A stretch of DNA of 64,000 nt from contig JADGJC010000079.1 of NCBI GenBank assembly GCA_027596075.1, positions 1 to 64,000 of the forward strand. The letters are read 5' to 3'. Origin of the DNA: Rhizophlyctis rosea. Its lineage: Eukaryota > Chytridiomycota > Chytridiomycetes > Rhizophlyctidales > Rhizophlyctidaceae. Both the position numbers and the translations under genes were made by a program. Positions within the stretch are counted from its first letter, which is position 1; each line of letters opens with the position of its first letter. The notes beneath the pieces are model-generated. The model saw nothing but the letters and a program-made list of their open reading frames with translations. It had not been told where the DNA came from and did not search any database. This document shows, one piece after another, positions 54,658-64,000 of this stretch.

Positions 54658-55900
54658 AGGTGCACCTTTTGTTTTGATGGTAATCTCTGTTTTACTTGGA
54701 ACACTTTGCAAACTCACCTTATCTACAAGGATAGTGGTTATGTTTAATGTGTTTGGTGCCTTATTGCAATGATTTCAGTTGGATTCCTAGGCTATTCCAA
54801 AGACTTTCTTACATTCTTTCCTTTCCTAGGCAGTTAGTTGTGTTTGGTGCTATTGCAGTATTGGTAGTTTCAGGAAACCAATGGATTGTAACCTTATTTT
54901 TATTAAGAGGTGCACCTTTGATGGTAATCTCTGTTTTACTTGGAACACTTGCAAACTAACCTATCTACAAGGATTCAGTGAATTGGCGTATCCCCTGTGG
55001 CTATGGCGCACGATGAATCATAACTGTCGTAAATTCGTACTCTTTCGTGGACATGCATGCGACATAATAGTCATAATGCCCCGCCACCTGAAACATGTCC
55101 CTGGCGGAAACCGGCCTTGCCCATGATGGGCATCTAGTCATGGATATTGCGGCTTTCATCACCAAAGCAATCACTAAGTTCATTATCGCTGGTATGATAT
55201 ACTAGAACACTGGTCTCATGTATGACCACCGGTTTTATTTACAAACAATCATGTATGTACATAAACAAACAAAAACCCTTCCAAAGCTACTCTATCTTAC
55301 TACCAGCGTCCCCAATCCGTGCTATCTTGGCAAAGAAGTTTCATAGCAAATTGCCAGCATGTCTACTCGAGAAGACTTACCTCACCTCATCGGAAACTCA
55401 TAGCCACCACCACCCAGCAACATAACAAAAAAGCCAGAAAGAAGCCAATCACTCACCTAAAGAACAACTTCATCAACACAGCAGCAAGCAAGATTTGGAG
55501 CGTTGATTCAGTGAACACATCCGACAAAAGTGAAGCAACAAATGAGCGCAAAGATGAGAGCGAGGGAGTGTTTACCTTGCGCCTGATTGAATCGTACAAC
55601 GGAACAGTAAAAGTGTTTGCATAGTCTCGGGCGAGCACCATCTACGCGAGATGCCTGCTCATTTGGCAAGTCCACAGCCTCGCGGCCGGTGAGACACCAA
55701 GTCCAAAAAAGACTTAACCTTCGACTAGGGGAGAGAGTGGGTAGGGAGAGTATTTGCCTGTGATTGGGAGGGAAGAGTTTAGCGTTGCTATGTCTGGGGA
55801 AGATGGTCGTGTTGAGGGGTGGTGGTGCGAATGGTGGGAGAAAGAGGGTGCTTGATTGGGGAATGGGGAACGGGAGAAAGAGGAAGATATTGGTGGAAAG
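54121..55900. repeat. Two diverged copies of a 280-nt segment, about 1.5 kb apart
   Basis: Copy 1 near 54121-54420 and copy 2 near 55628-55900 share the order GGGCGA, then CCTCGCGG, GGTGAG, CACCA-GTCC(C)AAAAA-GACTTA, and further on GGTGGTGGTGCG(G/A). Identity is patchy but collinear. Neither copy encodes a clear protein. They may be remnants of a mobile element. Confidence 0.45.
54659..54972. repeat. Direct repeat pair of about 65-72 nt
   Basis: Copy A 54659-54730 and copy B 54909-54972 share GGTGCACCTTT, GATGGTAATCTCTGTTTTAC, TTGGAACACTT, GCAAACT and ATCTACAAGG, with small indels. Between them a second short pair (GTGTTTGGTGC...ATTGCA) repeats at about 54749 and 54840. Confidence 0.8.
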
Positions 55901-56559
55901 CGTGGCAGGAGATGAGGAGGGGTGGTCGTTATATACAGAACCGAGAACCAACAGGGTTTTCGGCCTTTCTGTCTTCAGCAGTTTGCAAGCAATCCACAAT
56001 GTTGATACAACATTCATTGATTACAAATGCCTCGAATGAGGTCAAGTGCCTTCGATGATGTTTGACACGCCACTGATCATAGGGAGGCGATGAGGGGAAG
56101 CACTGACTGCATCTAGTCAAAGCTGGGTTCGAGTATGGGGGATGACACGCCGTCAAGGTCTGTGCCATCCCGCTCGCTAATGCACAACTCATCGATGCAA
56201 TCATTTGACTGTGCGTATGTAATTCTTCATTGTAGTGTCTCCCGGCACATCAAACAGTGGTCCTATTATGCCATCCCAGCAGAAACATGCAGTATTATGT
56301 AAGCTCAAGTTCACCACATTACTACGCCAGGGTCCTTGTCATCGGATTCCGCCTGGAGACTCGTCGCACAAAACATCAAGCAGTTCCCAGTTAGAGCAAT
56401 TGGACGAAAGGAGGTGGGCTTGGCCCATCCAATCTTCTGGTTCTCCAGGATGGGGCCTTGTCGCGTCAAATTTTGAGCTCCAACGCGTTCCAGATTTCGA
56501 GATGGGGTGCATGTAGCGATGTGGACCTGATGTGGACCCATGCTCCAGCATACAATACA
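54973..56559. other. Gene-poor stretch
   Basis: No supported gene; contains the second copy of the 280-nt segment (55628-55900). The minus-strand frame at 55508-56017 is low complexity and I do not take it as a gene. Confidence 0.4.
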
Positions 56560-56566
56560 TATAAAA
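56560..56566 (+). promoter_or_regulatory. TATA box of the CVNH gene
   Basis: TATAAAA within ACATATAAAAGGGAGG, 65 nt before the ATG at 56625. Confidence 0.6.
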
Positions 56567-56624
56567 GGGAGGCCTGTAGCTTGCCACCCGTCCTCAATCA
56601 TGACATCTTGCTAGGCCTTGAAAG

Positions 56625-57478
56625 ATGGACGGAATAATCAAAAACTTCACAAATTACTTGAAAGCCAACGTCAAGCTCACAGTAAGTCACTTCAAACAGA
56701 ACGTCACAACTACCATTTATAAAATCACACTCTAGCCCATCGATCCGCCTCCGTTCTACGCCCAACCCTACCCAAACACCTGCCGCAACATCACCCTCAT
56801 CCGTCAAGCCAACGAGTTCCCCCACTTGTGGCTGAAAGCAGAATGCTTGCGAACTGACGGCACCTATTGCACATCGTTCATCGATTTGAACGTGTGTATT
56901 GGTCCACAGCAAGGACCTCCTCTGAAAGCACTTACCGGTTACATTACCCACGAACTGGTGAAGGAGGAGTTATTCAAGGACGTCGCACTTGTTGAAGACG
57001 GGAAGATCCTGACTTGCACCTACCAAGGGGAGGCCCAAAGATTCAACCTTACCCACTATCTGTACAATCACGACGGCTGTTTGGAGTTTTGGTGTCCCAA
57101 AGGAGTATGTACTTCCTTTCGCGGAGCCGTTCATCCGCGACAAAACCGCTCGAGATCCTACTAACGAGTTTTGCTTTGGGCTATTAGGATGACGATCTTC
57201 CCAACTGGGTCAAGGTGTTCGCGGGTGCGGCCGGTGATGATTGGGAGGAAGAGATGGAAGCACCCAATCCGTTTGAAGTCATCACCAACAACATCAAAGA
57301 TGTCACCGGGTGGCAGACACCGCTGGATAAGTGGGAGGACGAATTTGAGGAGAAGTCTGAGAAGTGGTATGTTGGGACTAGATTAGAAGGGGATAAGGTT
57401 ATCCGACGAGGGAATGTGTTGGATAAAAAGAAGTGGGAATTGACGTCGGAAGGACTCAAGTATAAGGGTCCAGCATGA
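56625..57478 (+). CDS. Cyanovirin-N-homology (CVNH) lectin-like protein, 238 aa
   Basis: Exons 56625-56681, 56736-57104, 57188-57478, in phase. The core has two tandem half-repeats typical of the CVNH fold: TCRNITLIRQ, KAECLRTDGTYCTSFIDLNV, CIGPQQG, then ILTCTYQGEAQRFNLTHYLY and NHDGCLEF. CVNH proteins bind mannose-type glycans; in fungi they are common but their roles are unclear. The last exon adds an acidic, Trp-containing tail (WEEEMEAPNPFEVITNNIKD, WQTPLDKWEDEFEEK) not part of the standard domain. No signal peptide is visible, as in many fungal members. A TATA box is at 56560. Confidence 0.75.
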
Positions 57479-58617
57479 TTGTACAGTACGTCTGATTAGT
57501 TCGGATATATAGTATAATAGTACATGTATGAGAAAAAATTATATGATGTGCGGGTTTTCGAGAACTTTCGAGCCTTGCCTTGGGCCGCTCAGATTCCTGA
57601 TCGTTGCCACGTCAAACCCGTCTTTCATTGCTTTCCCGACTTTCCTCCGAAACATTGTCCCAGGATTCTATTGGGCTGCGCCAACGCTTTCTCTGCAACC
57701 TGGAGGAACTTCAGAATACTAATCATATCGTCTGCAACACACAGTCCGAGGCTCCGCCAAAATCATTTTGCTACCCTGTCGAAGTTCTGCCATTGGTGTC
57801 CCTTGCTTACGAAAACACGCGGGCCAGGAAAGAAGGTACGGTTGGTGGCGGTGCTATGATTGTGGCTAGCATCAAGCTATCTGTGCCATCCTCAATATCT
57901 GGACATTCCTGCTCGTCCTGCTCGCCCACTTTGCCTCCACTTCCCTACCTGTCAAAATATGCATGCGCAAATAGAAAATTGTGACTCATCAATACATTCC
58001 ATTTGCTGCCCAGCACAAGCTTCTCATTACCAGGTATTCGGGCTCCGCGCATTCCACCTGAATGTTTCCATGGTCAGCATACCACTTGCAGAGTATTACC
58101 TGTCAAACATCATTGGTCACCAGTATTACCTGTCAAACTGAGTCTCGCTCTATGTGTACTAGCGGACTACCTCAGAACGTTCCGCCGGACTATTAGATGT
58201 ACTGGATACATAGGATACGGCCCGACTCCATCGAACGGCCATTCCGCGTTCTGTCTGAAACATTTTGACAGGTTGATGGGGGCGTACTCAAAAGTCTCAT
58301 AACGCGTCGGTCATTCCTGTCAGAGTGACCGGTACGTTGTGATTACGCCCGGTGGCTTTCGCTCCTTTCACATGCTCATCGCCATGTGAAAGTGTCCCTT
58401 CCCACCCGAAACAGCTCCAGCCTCAAGTGTATCCCTCTCTATCAATCAAAGGCATCAGTTGGTCGATCTTCGTGCGCGCCTGTCAAGCGCATATTGTGCA
58501 CAATTAGTGACATATTGTCTGTGTGCAAGTGACGTCAAACAAGGTTTCTCACGGGCATGGTCGGAAGCCTTTCTCAAGCGAATCCATCGACAAATTGCCT
58601 CAATCCATGCAGACTTC
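57479..58617. other. Intergenic
   Basis: About 1.1 kb with no supported gene. An 18-nt sequence (TATTACCTGTCAAAC) repeats near 58094 and 58123. Confidence 0.4.
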
Positions 58618-58625
58618 TATATAAA
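58618..58625 (+). promoter_or_regulatory. TATA box of the promethin-like gene
   Basis: TATATAAA, about 210 nt before the ATG at 58829. Between them is a C/A-rich, G-poor leader (ACCACAACCCACAAAACC-like), typical of highly expressed fungal genes. Confidence 0.5.
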
Positions 58626-58828
58626 TCCATCATTCCTCGTTCCCTTCATAACCCAAAGTCCTGGCGCTTCCACTACCCCAACCTGGCAAACTCCACCCTC
58701 AAACCACAACCCACAAAACCAACCCCCCTCACACCAAACACAACACGTCAACACCACCCCCGTCACCAACACACAGCACCCCACCAACCGTCACAATTCC
58801 CACACCCGCAAAACGCAAACACTCCCAA

Positions 58829-59738
58829 ATGTCTGCCGCTCAAACTCAATCTTCCAACCTCACCGAGAGGGCTCGCAACGTCCCGGACAAGGTCAAGGGC
58901 GCCGCCGAGAAGGTGTCGGCCGAGATGCGCGCTACCGCTGCTGAGGTCCCTGAGATGGCGGGCAAGGCCGTCCACAAGGCTCAGAATGTGTTGACTCCGG
59001 TGTATCAGTACGTCAGCAAGAGCACTGGGTATTGTTGGGGCGTCGTCAATCAGTTGATGGAGAGGTACCCGCCTGTCAAGGTACGTCTTAGAGCTGTCAA
59101 TTTTGGTTTGTTCGTTGACGGGCCGGTGGAAGAGAGTGGACGGGGACGGTTCAGTTTTGACGTGTTTTGGGAACTCGGCATTTTGATTTTTGTGGTTCTG
59201 GAGACACTCGACGGGTCTTGTTACTCTTCATTGTTCTTCGCATACTGATGTTCTGCATGCGCATTTATCCAACCACAACACACAGGCCTTCGTCTACAGC
59301 TTCATGGCCACGGCGGCAATTCCGACTACAGTCTTCACCGGATACAGTCTCACGACCGGTACTATCGTCGGCGGGATTGCTGGAACCATCGCTACGGTTG
59401 TTCAGGTACGGTATTTCAACCCAATCGTTCGTAGCATTTTCGCTCTGCAACGTGCAACTGACAACTGATCTATCGTCAGGGTTGCATCATGGCCTTCGGC
59501 GCCTTCTTCTACTTCTGGTGGTTGGTCGGCGCTTTCATCGTTGCTTCCATCACTGGCGTCTGGTACGTAAATCAAGTCGCACTCCCCAAACCTCCCGCGC
59601 CGGTTCTTTGTTTGTAAACAATACACAATTTTCTAATACCTTCCCGTTCTCATCACCACCTACAGCGCTTCCGGCATGTGGATCGCCTACAGCGGCTACA
59701 AGATGATCGGCGACTCTGTTGCCCGCAACGCGAAATGA
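58829..59738 (+). CDS. Small multi-pass membrane protein, promethin/LDAF1-like
   Basis: Exons 58829-59080, 59286-59405, 59480-59562, 59666-59738; 175 aa. The N-terminal 80 residues are an amphipathic, Ala/Lys/Glu-rich helix region (ARNVPDKVKGAAEKVSAEM). Then come about four hydrophobic segments: AFVYSFMATAAIPTTVFTG, TIVGGIAGTIATVVQGCIMA, FGAFFYFWWLVGAFIVASI, ASGMWIAYSGYKM. This layout recalls promethin/LDAF1, the seipin partner in lipid-droplet formation, and oleosin-like hairpins. The match is by pattern, not by a fixed motif, so the name is tentative. The ATG context (CCCAAATGTC) and a TATA box at 58618 support the start. Confidence 0.6.
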
Positions 59739-60664
59739 AGTCCTTTTCTGCGTGTTTTGATTTGTGGGCATGTAGTGTTGTAGGGCAGTGATGAGTGCTT
59801 TTTTTGTCTACTTGCATTATGCTGTTGATGTTGTGCGTATCTTTCGATTTCGGGGAAGTCTTTTTCGCTTGCTGCGCTTGAGGGATGGGAAGTTTTGTAT
59901 ATACCCAACATGTGCACATTGCTTTTTTGCTTCATAATTGTGGTTTTATGAGTTGGTTTGGTGATTGACGAGGAGCTTTTGTAGGTGATTGAGCGATATG
60001 TTATGATGCCAAGTTGTCATAAATCTTGCAAAGAAGTGCTCGGATGCACATACCACAAGCGCTGCGTAAAGATGCAATCGTATCAGGTCAAGGCACAGCA
60101 AGGATGATAGGGCAGGAGCACTCTATCAGATGTCAGATCAGTGCACAAATTACCAATGGCCCAAATTCACTCTCAATTTATAGGCGTTCGTGGCGAAGTT
60201 GGCGGCAGCTATGATGCTGAAAATGCAAAAGTTGTTGTTCATTGCTCCCATGGTACATACCCGATGACCCATGATGATGATGACATACCCAAAGGAACTC
60301 AGGCAGCTCTCCATGAGCATTGGCACATTTGGCGGCCATTATTCGAAAGTTGGGTGGAGGAGTTCCTTTGACGAGTCAATCGGAGCGGTGAGTGTAACGG
60401 AGCTGCGCCGAACTTTTTGAGTTTTGGTGTTTTGTGAATGGTGCCTCCAGGACTCGAAACGCGGAGCCACGAATTGACGCGATTCAATTATACCCCATGG
60501 AGCCACAAGGAAGCGCGTGTCTTTTCCCCACAAAGACTCGGTCGGTAACACAAAAGTAGTACTGACCCACGATGATGTGGAGAGTTGGAATGCTTGCGCT
60601 CTGATTGGTCGAAATATCCCCTCCCTTTCACAACAGGGTGTGGCTTATCTACGTCGCAAATTCC
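59739..60664. other. Intergenic
   Basis: No supported gene in about 0.9 kb. A TTCGAGTCC-like word on the minus strand near 60450 is not part of a foldable tRNA (see rejected items). Confidence 0.4.
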
Positions 60665-60671
60665 TATATAA
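60665..60671 (+). promoter_or_regulatory. TATA box of the YcnI-like gene
   Basis: TATATAA, about 155 nt before the ATG at 60824, followed by a pyrimidine-rich leader (CATTCCCTTCTACTACG-like). Confidence 0.5.
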
Positions 60672-60823
60672 CCCCAGCAGAAATCGCGCACTTTTTGGGA
60701 TTCCCATTCAGCAAATACACCTCATTCCCTTCTACTACGTTTCCGTTCCCAGCGAAACCTACGCACTCCCTAATACTTGCAGCCTACCAAAACGCGCTAG
60801 ACGCTAGACACCAATAACCAAAA

Positions 60824-61599
60824 ATGCAACTCTCCTTCACTACCGTCGCTACGTCCCTCTTGGCTCTTGCCGCCAGCGTCCAAGGCCATGCATCGATGAC
60901 ACCTAACGCGGCCGTGCCCAACACCAACTACTACGGCGCCGTTCGCATACGTAAGTAAATCTCATATGATTTGACGCGTCTCACTCGTTACCACAACAAA
61001 CTGTAAAATCCAACAACACTAACCCCCATCTCTTCCTCTCTCCTTTAGCCCACGGCTGCACCGGCTCCCCCTCCAACAACATCACCGTCTGGATCCCCCA
61101 AAACGTCACCTCCGTCAAGCCCAAAACCTCCGCCGTCTGGCAAATCGCCACAACCATCCGCCCCCTCGTCCCCCCCGTCATCGCCGAATCCGGCGCAACA
61201 GTCAACACCACCATCGACACAATCACCTGGACAGGCTCTAAAGTCGCTGACACAGAGTACTTCGACTTCGAGTTCTCCGGTAAACTACCTGACGGGAAGG
61301 ACGGCGACATTATCTACTTTACTGTTTTGCAGCTTTGCGAGAATGGGGCGAGTTACTTGTGGGCTACCAGCCCTGGTAACAATGTTAGCGACAACACTCC
61401 CAACCGGACTGTGTCGACCGCGCCGAAGTTGACGTTGTTCTTGAACGGGACTTCAATCAAGGCTCAACCTCAGGGTTCCGGTGCCTCTGGTGCGTCTGCT
61501 GACAGCACGCAGAAGAGCGGTGCGGGTGCGTCGGCTGTTGGGTCGTTGATGGCTGGTGCTGCGGCGGCTGTGTTTGGTGTTATGGTGTACTTCATGTAG
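60824..61599 (+). CDS. Secreted YcnI/DUF1775-like protein with C-terminal anchor
   Basis: Exons 60824-60950 and 61049-61599; 225 aa. Signal peptide MQLSFTTVATSLLALAASVQG, so the mature protein would begin HASMTPNAAV with an N-terminal His (H22). The body matches the YcnI fold: a YYGAVRIPHGCTG block, NITVWIPQNVTSVKP, WQIATTI, a TITWTGSKV strand whose Trp fits the conserved YcnI Trp, EYFDFEFSGKLPD, and ITYFTVLQLCENG-like DIIYFTVLQLC. Bacterial YcnI binds copper through the N-terminal amine/His and this Trp. A Ser/Gly-rich spacer and a terminal hydrophobic helix (LMAGAAAAVFGVMVYFM) suggest a GPI or membrane anchor. Role in copper handling is inferred. Confidence 0.8.
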
Positions 61600-62289
61600 A
61601 TACCTTAGTGGTGGGTAATTTTGGGAGAAGTGACGAACAATCTTAATCTTTGTACAGTAGGTGTTTGCATTAGCTTTTTTGTTTAGAACATGTCATATGT
61701 AGTGTCTCTTAGAGAAACTTCTATAATCCTCAATGTGTTAATATGTATGCGTTCGTTCCCACGGTTCTGTGAACTGGATACATTTTGTGTTTTGCGAAGT
61801 GGAGTTTCCCCTTTCCCATGTATGAAATCTCAAGAAAAATGGCAGTTTGGTCAATGCCGTAATAGGAGGCAGTCTTTACAATACCCCACTCTTAGAAACA
61901 TATTATAATTTACATCCAAAATAAACACAAGCCTGCATGATGTGGCGTGCGGCCAACGGCGACTGTCAAATTTCGAATGTTCCTTTGGAAGCTTCACTGC
62001 CGAAGAGGTCCGAGTATGGTAAACTATTCCTCTCATACCTTCCGACGCCCTTCTTCCCCTTCGAAAAGACAAGGTGTGTTGGTCTATCCGCAATGTCAGG
62101 AGCAGCCCCTCCCTTTCAAACCCCACCCCCCCACCCCCTTTCTTTTTTCACAAACAAGTCAGGAAAAGCTCATACAGAGGATGACAACCACCAAACCGGA
62201 AGTCACATTCCTACTCATCTTCATGAACCCGTTAGGTCGCACTCCACCTCCTCCGCAAAGGCGCCTCAATCCACACAGACAATTATCAC
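61600..62289. other. Flank of the decayed ankyrin gene
   Basis: May hold its first exon: the plus-strand frame from 61937 (MMWRAANGDCQISNVPLEAS) runs toward the ankyrin region but in another frame. Nothing else seen. Confidence 0.35.
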
Positions 62290-63578
62290 TCCTGCCCATG
62301 CTGTACCTACGACTCCTATCTTCCGCCGCCTTTAAAGACCGCTATCAAGAAGGATCACCTCCCCCTCGCGCGACTCCTAGTGTCCCACGAGGCCGATGTA
62401 AACAGACATGACCAGCACGGCAATTCTACATTGCACCATGCTATCGTGGGAGGCTCTCTCCCCATGGTTTGATTGTTGTTGGAGGCTGGAAGCAGAAGTT
62501 GATCCTGACATGCTTCCCTGAACATTGCAAAGTGCCTGCAGTGGCTGGCATTACGAAGTTGTGAAGTTCTTGGTGGAGAAGTTTGGGTGAGTTTTTGTGG
62601 GAACGATGGGAGATGGGCTAGGTTTTGCGTAAGGAATGGTGTGGGAAAAACACATTCAAAAACAGTCGCATCACATCTGGACTTTTGCCATAAAGACATC
62701 TTCATTCCCCCTTCTTCTTTCCTCCTCCCGTGTCTCTCACACGCCCATCCCGTTCTCATTTTCGCCCTTTTTCCTTTTTGCAGATGACACATCATCACCT
62801 CCTTTCATTGGGCATCTCAATCAACAGCAAAGCCCCCCGGGGAATCTGGCCCCTTCACGGATTACCGTGTGCCCCTAGAAGTCCAGGAATTGTTGCTTCA
62901 AGCGGGCGCAAACATCAATGCTACGGAACGTGATGGAGACACACCGCTTATGAAAGCCATCAGGCAAAACAGTGTGGACAAGGTACCATTGGCGTATCGG
63001 ACATGGTGCTGATATCTATGTGACGAAACAATCTACGCGCAGGAAAACGCCGTGTGCGTGCATCGGAGGTGCCCACAAAATTGGCAATTACATAAGCGGC
63101 CGGTCTTCCGGGAAGGTTTGCGCTGGTCAAACGCCTTTTTGGGATGGGGCCTCGGTTGGATTGGTGGTCGCTCCAGGAAGCTACGAAATTTGGATCGTTG
63201 GATAACGGCTACAGTTTATCCCTAACACAAAAGTCGAGATGTCAATGGACGTCAACTTCCTCACCACGAACTCACCGACCCGTCATCCAAACAGTCTGGT
63301 GGCAAGTCCGGTTGTTGATGCTCTACAGCTCAGCAAACCCAACACTAGACCACATCTCCGGCCTAGCGCACTGCACGATCCTCCATAGTTCGCAAATTTA
63401 GCGAGGGGATGGGACGCTGTGTCATGGTGAGGCATCTCCTGGGGAGGGTATGACGCCCGAGCAGGTGAGGGACATGAAACGTTATGTGGTGCGGATGGTG
63501 GTCGTGGATGTGAATGAGATTGATGGACGGGGTTGGACGGCATTAGATTGTGCTTTGGCGCCGTATCAGAAGGGCTAG
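62290..63578 (+). pseudogene. Decayed ankyrin-repeat gene
   Basis: Ankyrin-type segments appear in several frames: PPLKTAIKKDHLPLARLLVS, HEADVNRHDQHGNSTLHHAI (62310-62450); TLQSACSGWHYEVVKFLVEK (about 62515-62585); LEVQELLLQAGANINATERD, GDTPLMKAIRQNSVDK (62875-62980); HGADIYVTKQSTRRKTP (about 63000-63060); VDVNEIDGRGWTALDCALAP, ending at a stop at 63578. In-frame stops (for example right after GGSLPMV near 62468) and frame changes between repeats are not explained by introns I can find. The gene therefore looks inactive. Some breaks could be assembly or base-call errors, since a G21 run lies just downstream. Confidence 0.7.
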
Positions 63579-63614
63579 TGAAGGGAAGCGGGAGGAGTGG
63601 GGTGGAGATTTTGA

Positions 63615-63635
63615 GGGGGGGGGGGGGGGGGGGGG
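63615..63635. repeat. Poly-G homopolymer, 21 nt
   Basis: Uninterrupted G21 followed by TGGGGG. Just downstream of the ankyrin pseudogene; a likely site of sequencing error. Confidence 0.9.
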
Positions 63636-64000
63636 TGGGGGTCCGGGGATTGGGAAGGAAAAGCGGGTATTGGGGGTGGCAAAGACGACGTGCTTGCCGG
63701 TAGAAAAAGGGTTCTCACTACTGAATGTACCTACATTGTTCGTACTTGTTCGCAGGAGGTCAGAATATAAAAAGATGGGTGGATTTTCTCCCTGTCACAT
63801 TCGAGATCAATTTCCAGGTACCCAGCGCAAAAGGTTGAGACATATTGGTCCCCGTCCCTCGACTCCCACAATCCCACAAACAAAACTCCAACAAACCTCC
63901 GCCTCATACCCAAAACGAAAAACATCTTGCACAAGATATTTCAAACATATGCAACATTGAAAAGATAGAGGACCACTTATATACAAACCATAACCACTCA
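63636..64000. other. Right edge, no supported gene
   Basis: Short frames only. The sequence may contain the flank of a gene beyond the window. Confidence 0.4.

Noticed and set aside
55508..56017. 169-codon minus-strand frame
   Set aside because: Composition is low complexity and covers the diverged duplicate; no start context or homology.
60420..60500. Possible tRNA on the minus strand (TTCGAGTCC word)
   Set aside because: The arms next to the loop do not pair and no acceptor stem of seven pairs forms, so it is not a tRNA.

Overview
The window is nuclear DNA of a zoosporic (flagellated) fungus, most likely a chytrid. Genes are dense and carry many short introns (about 50-150 nt) with clear GT...AG borders. 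The gene set is fungal (a cutinase-family esterase, glucosamine-6-P acetyltransferase, MCR1-type b5 reductase), yet three or four genes are axonemal (RSPH14, CYB5D1, a FAM166/CIMIP2-like protein, possibly a FAM47-like protein), which non-flagellated fungi lack. I built the gene models by splicing by eye; almost every exon joins in phase and restores a family motif.

Layout. 1-1.7 kb: end of a Ty3/gypsy-type integrase on the minus strand, with one frameshift, running off the left edge. 2.3-7.9 kb: weak genes, a 35-nt minisatellite and an orphan fragment of proteasome ATPase RPT4. 8-12.7 kb: mitochondrial 2-Cys peroxiredoxin (-), a prolyl 4-hydroxylase fused to a GT60 GlcNAc-transferase (+), and GNA1 (-). 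13-16.4 kb: a small conserved hypothetical protein and a 712-residue protein with a YGAWY motif. 16.9-21.5 kb: a nuclease-like gene and an F-box gene. 22.6-32.5 kb: housekeeping block (DDX21-like helicase, UTP11, CYB5D1, MTR4, RSPH14). 35-45.9 kb: b5 reductase, cutinase with ShK-like modules, CIMIP2-like protein, sorbosone-dehydrogenase-like membrane protein, C2H2-PHD protein and a small unknown. 46-49.5 kb: gene-poor, with a 58-nt minisatellite. 49.5-53.3 kb: an unknown repeat protein divergent from a second prolyl 4-hydroxylase, here fused to an F-box and an actin-like domain. 53.3-56.6 kb: gene-poor repeats. 56.6-61.6 kb: cyanovirin-N-homology protein, promethin-like membrane protein and a YcnI/DUF1775 secreted protein. 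61.9-63.6 kb: decayed ankyrin gene.

How the genes may work together. Two hydroxylases in this window have domain fusions that point to Skp1/SCF. In Dictyostelium and Toxoplasma, Skp1 is prolyl-hydroxylated (PhyA) and then capped with GlcNAc (Gnt1, GT60) as an oxygen signal. Here both activities appear in one polypeptide, which shares a short divergent promoter with a peroxiredoxin and converges on GNA1, an enzyme of the UDP-GlcNAc pathway. The second hydroxylase carries its own F-box. This is the strongest candidate for a new system; the functional link is inference from domains and position.
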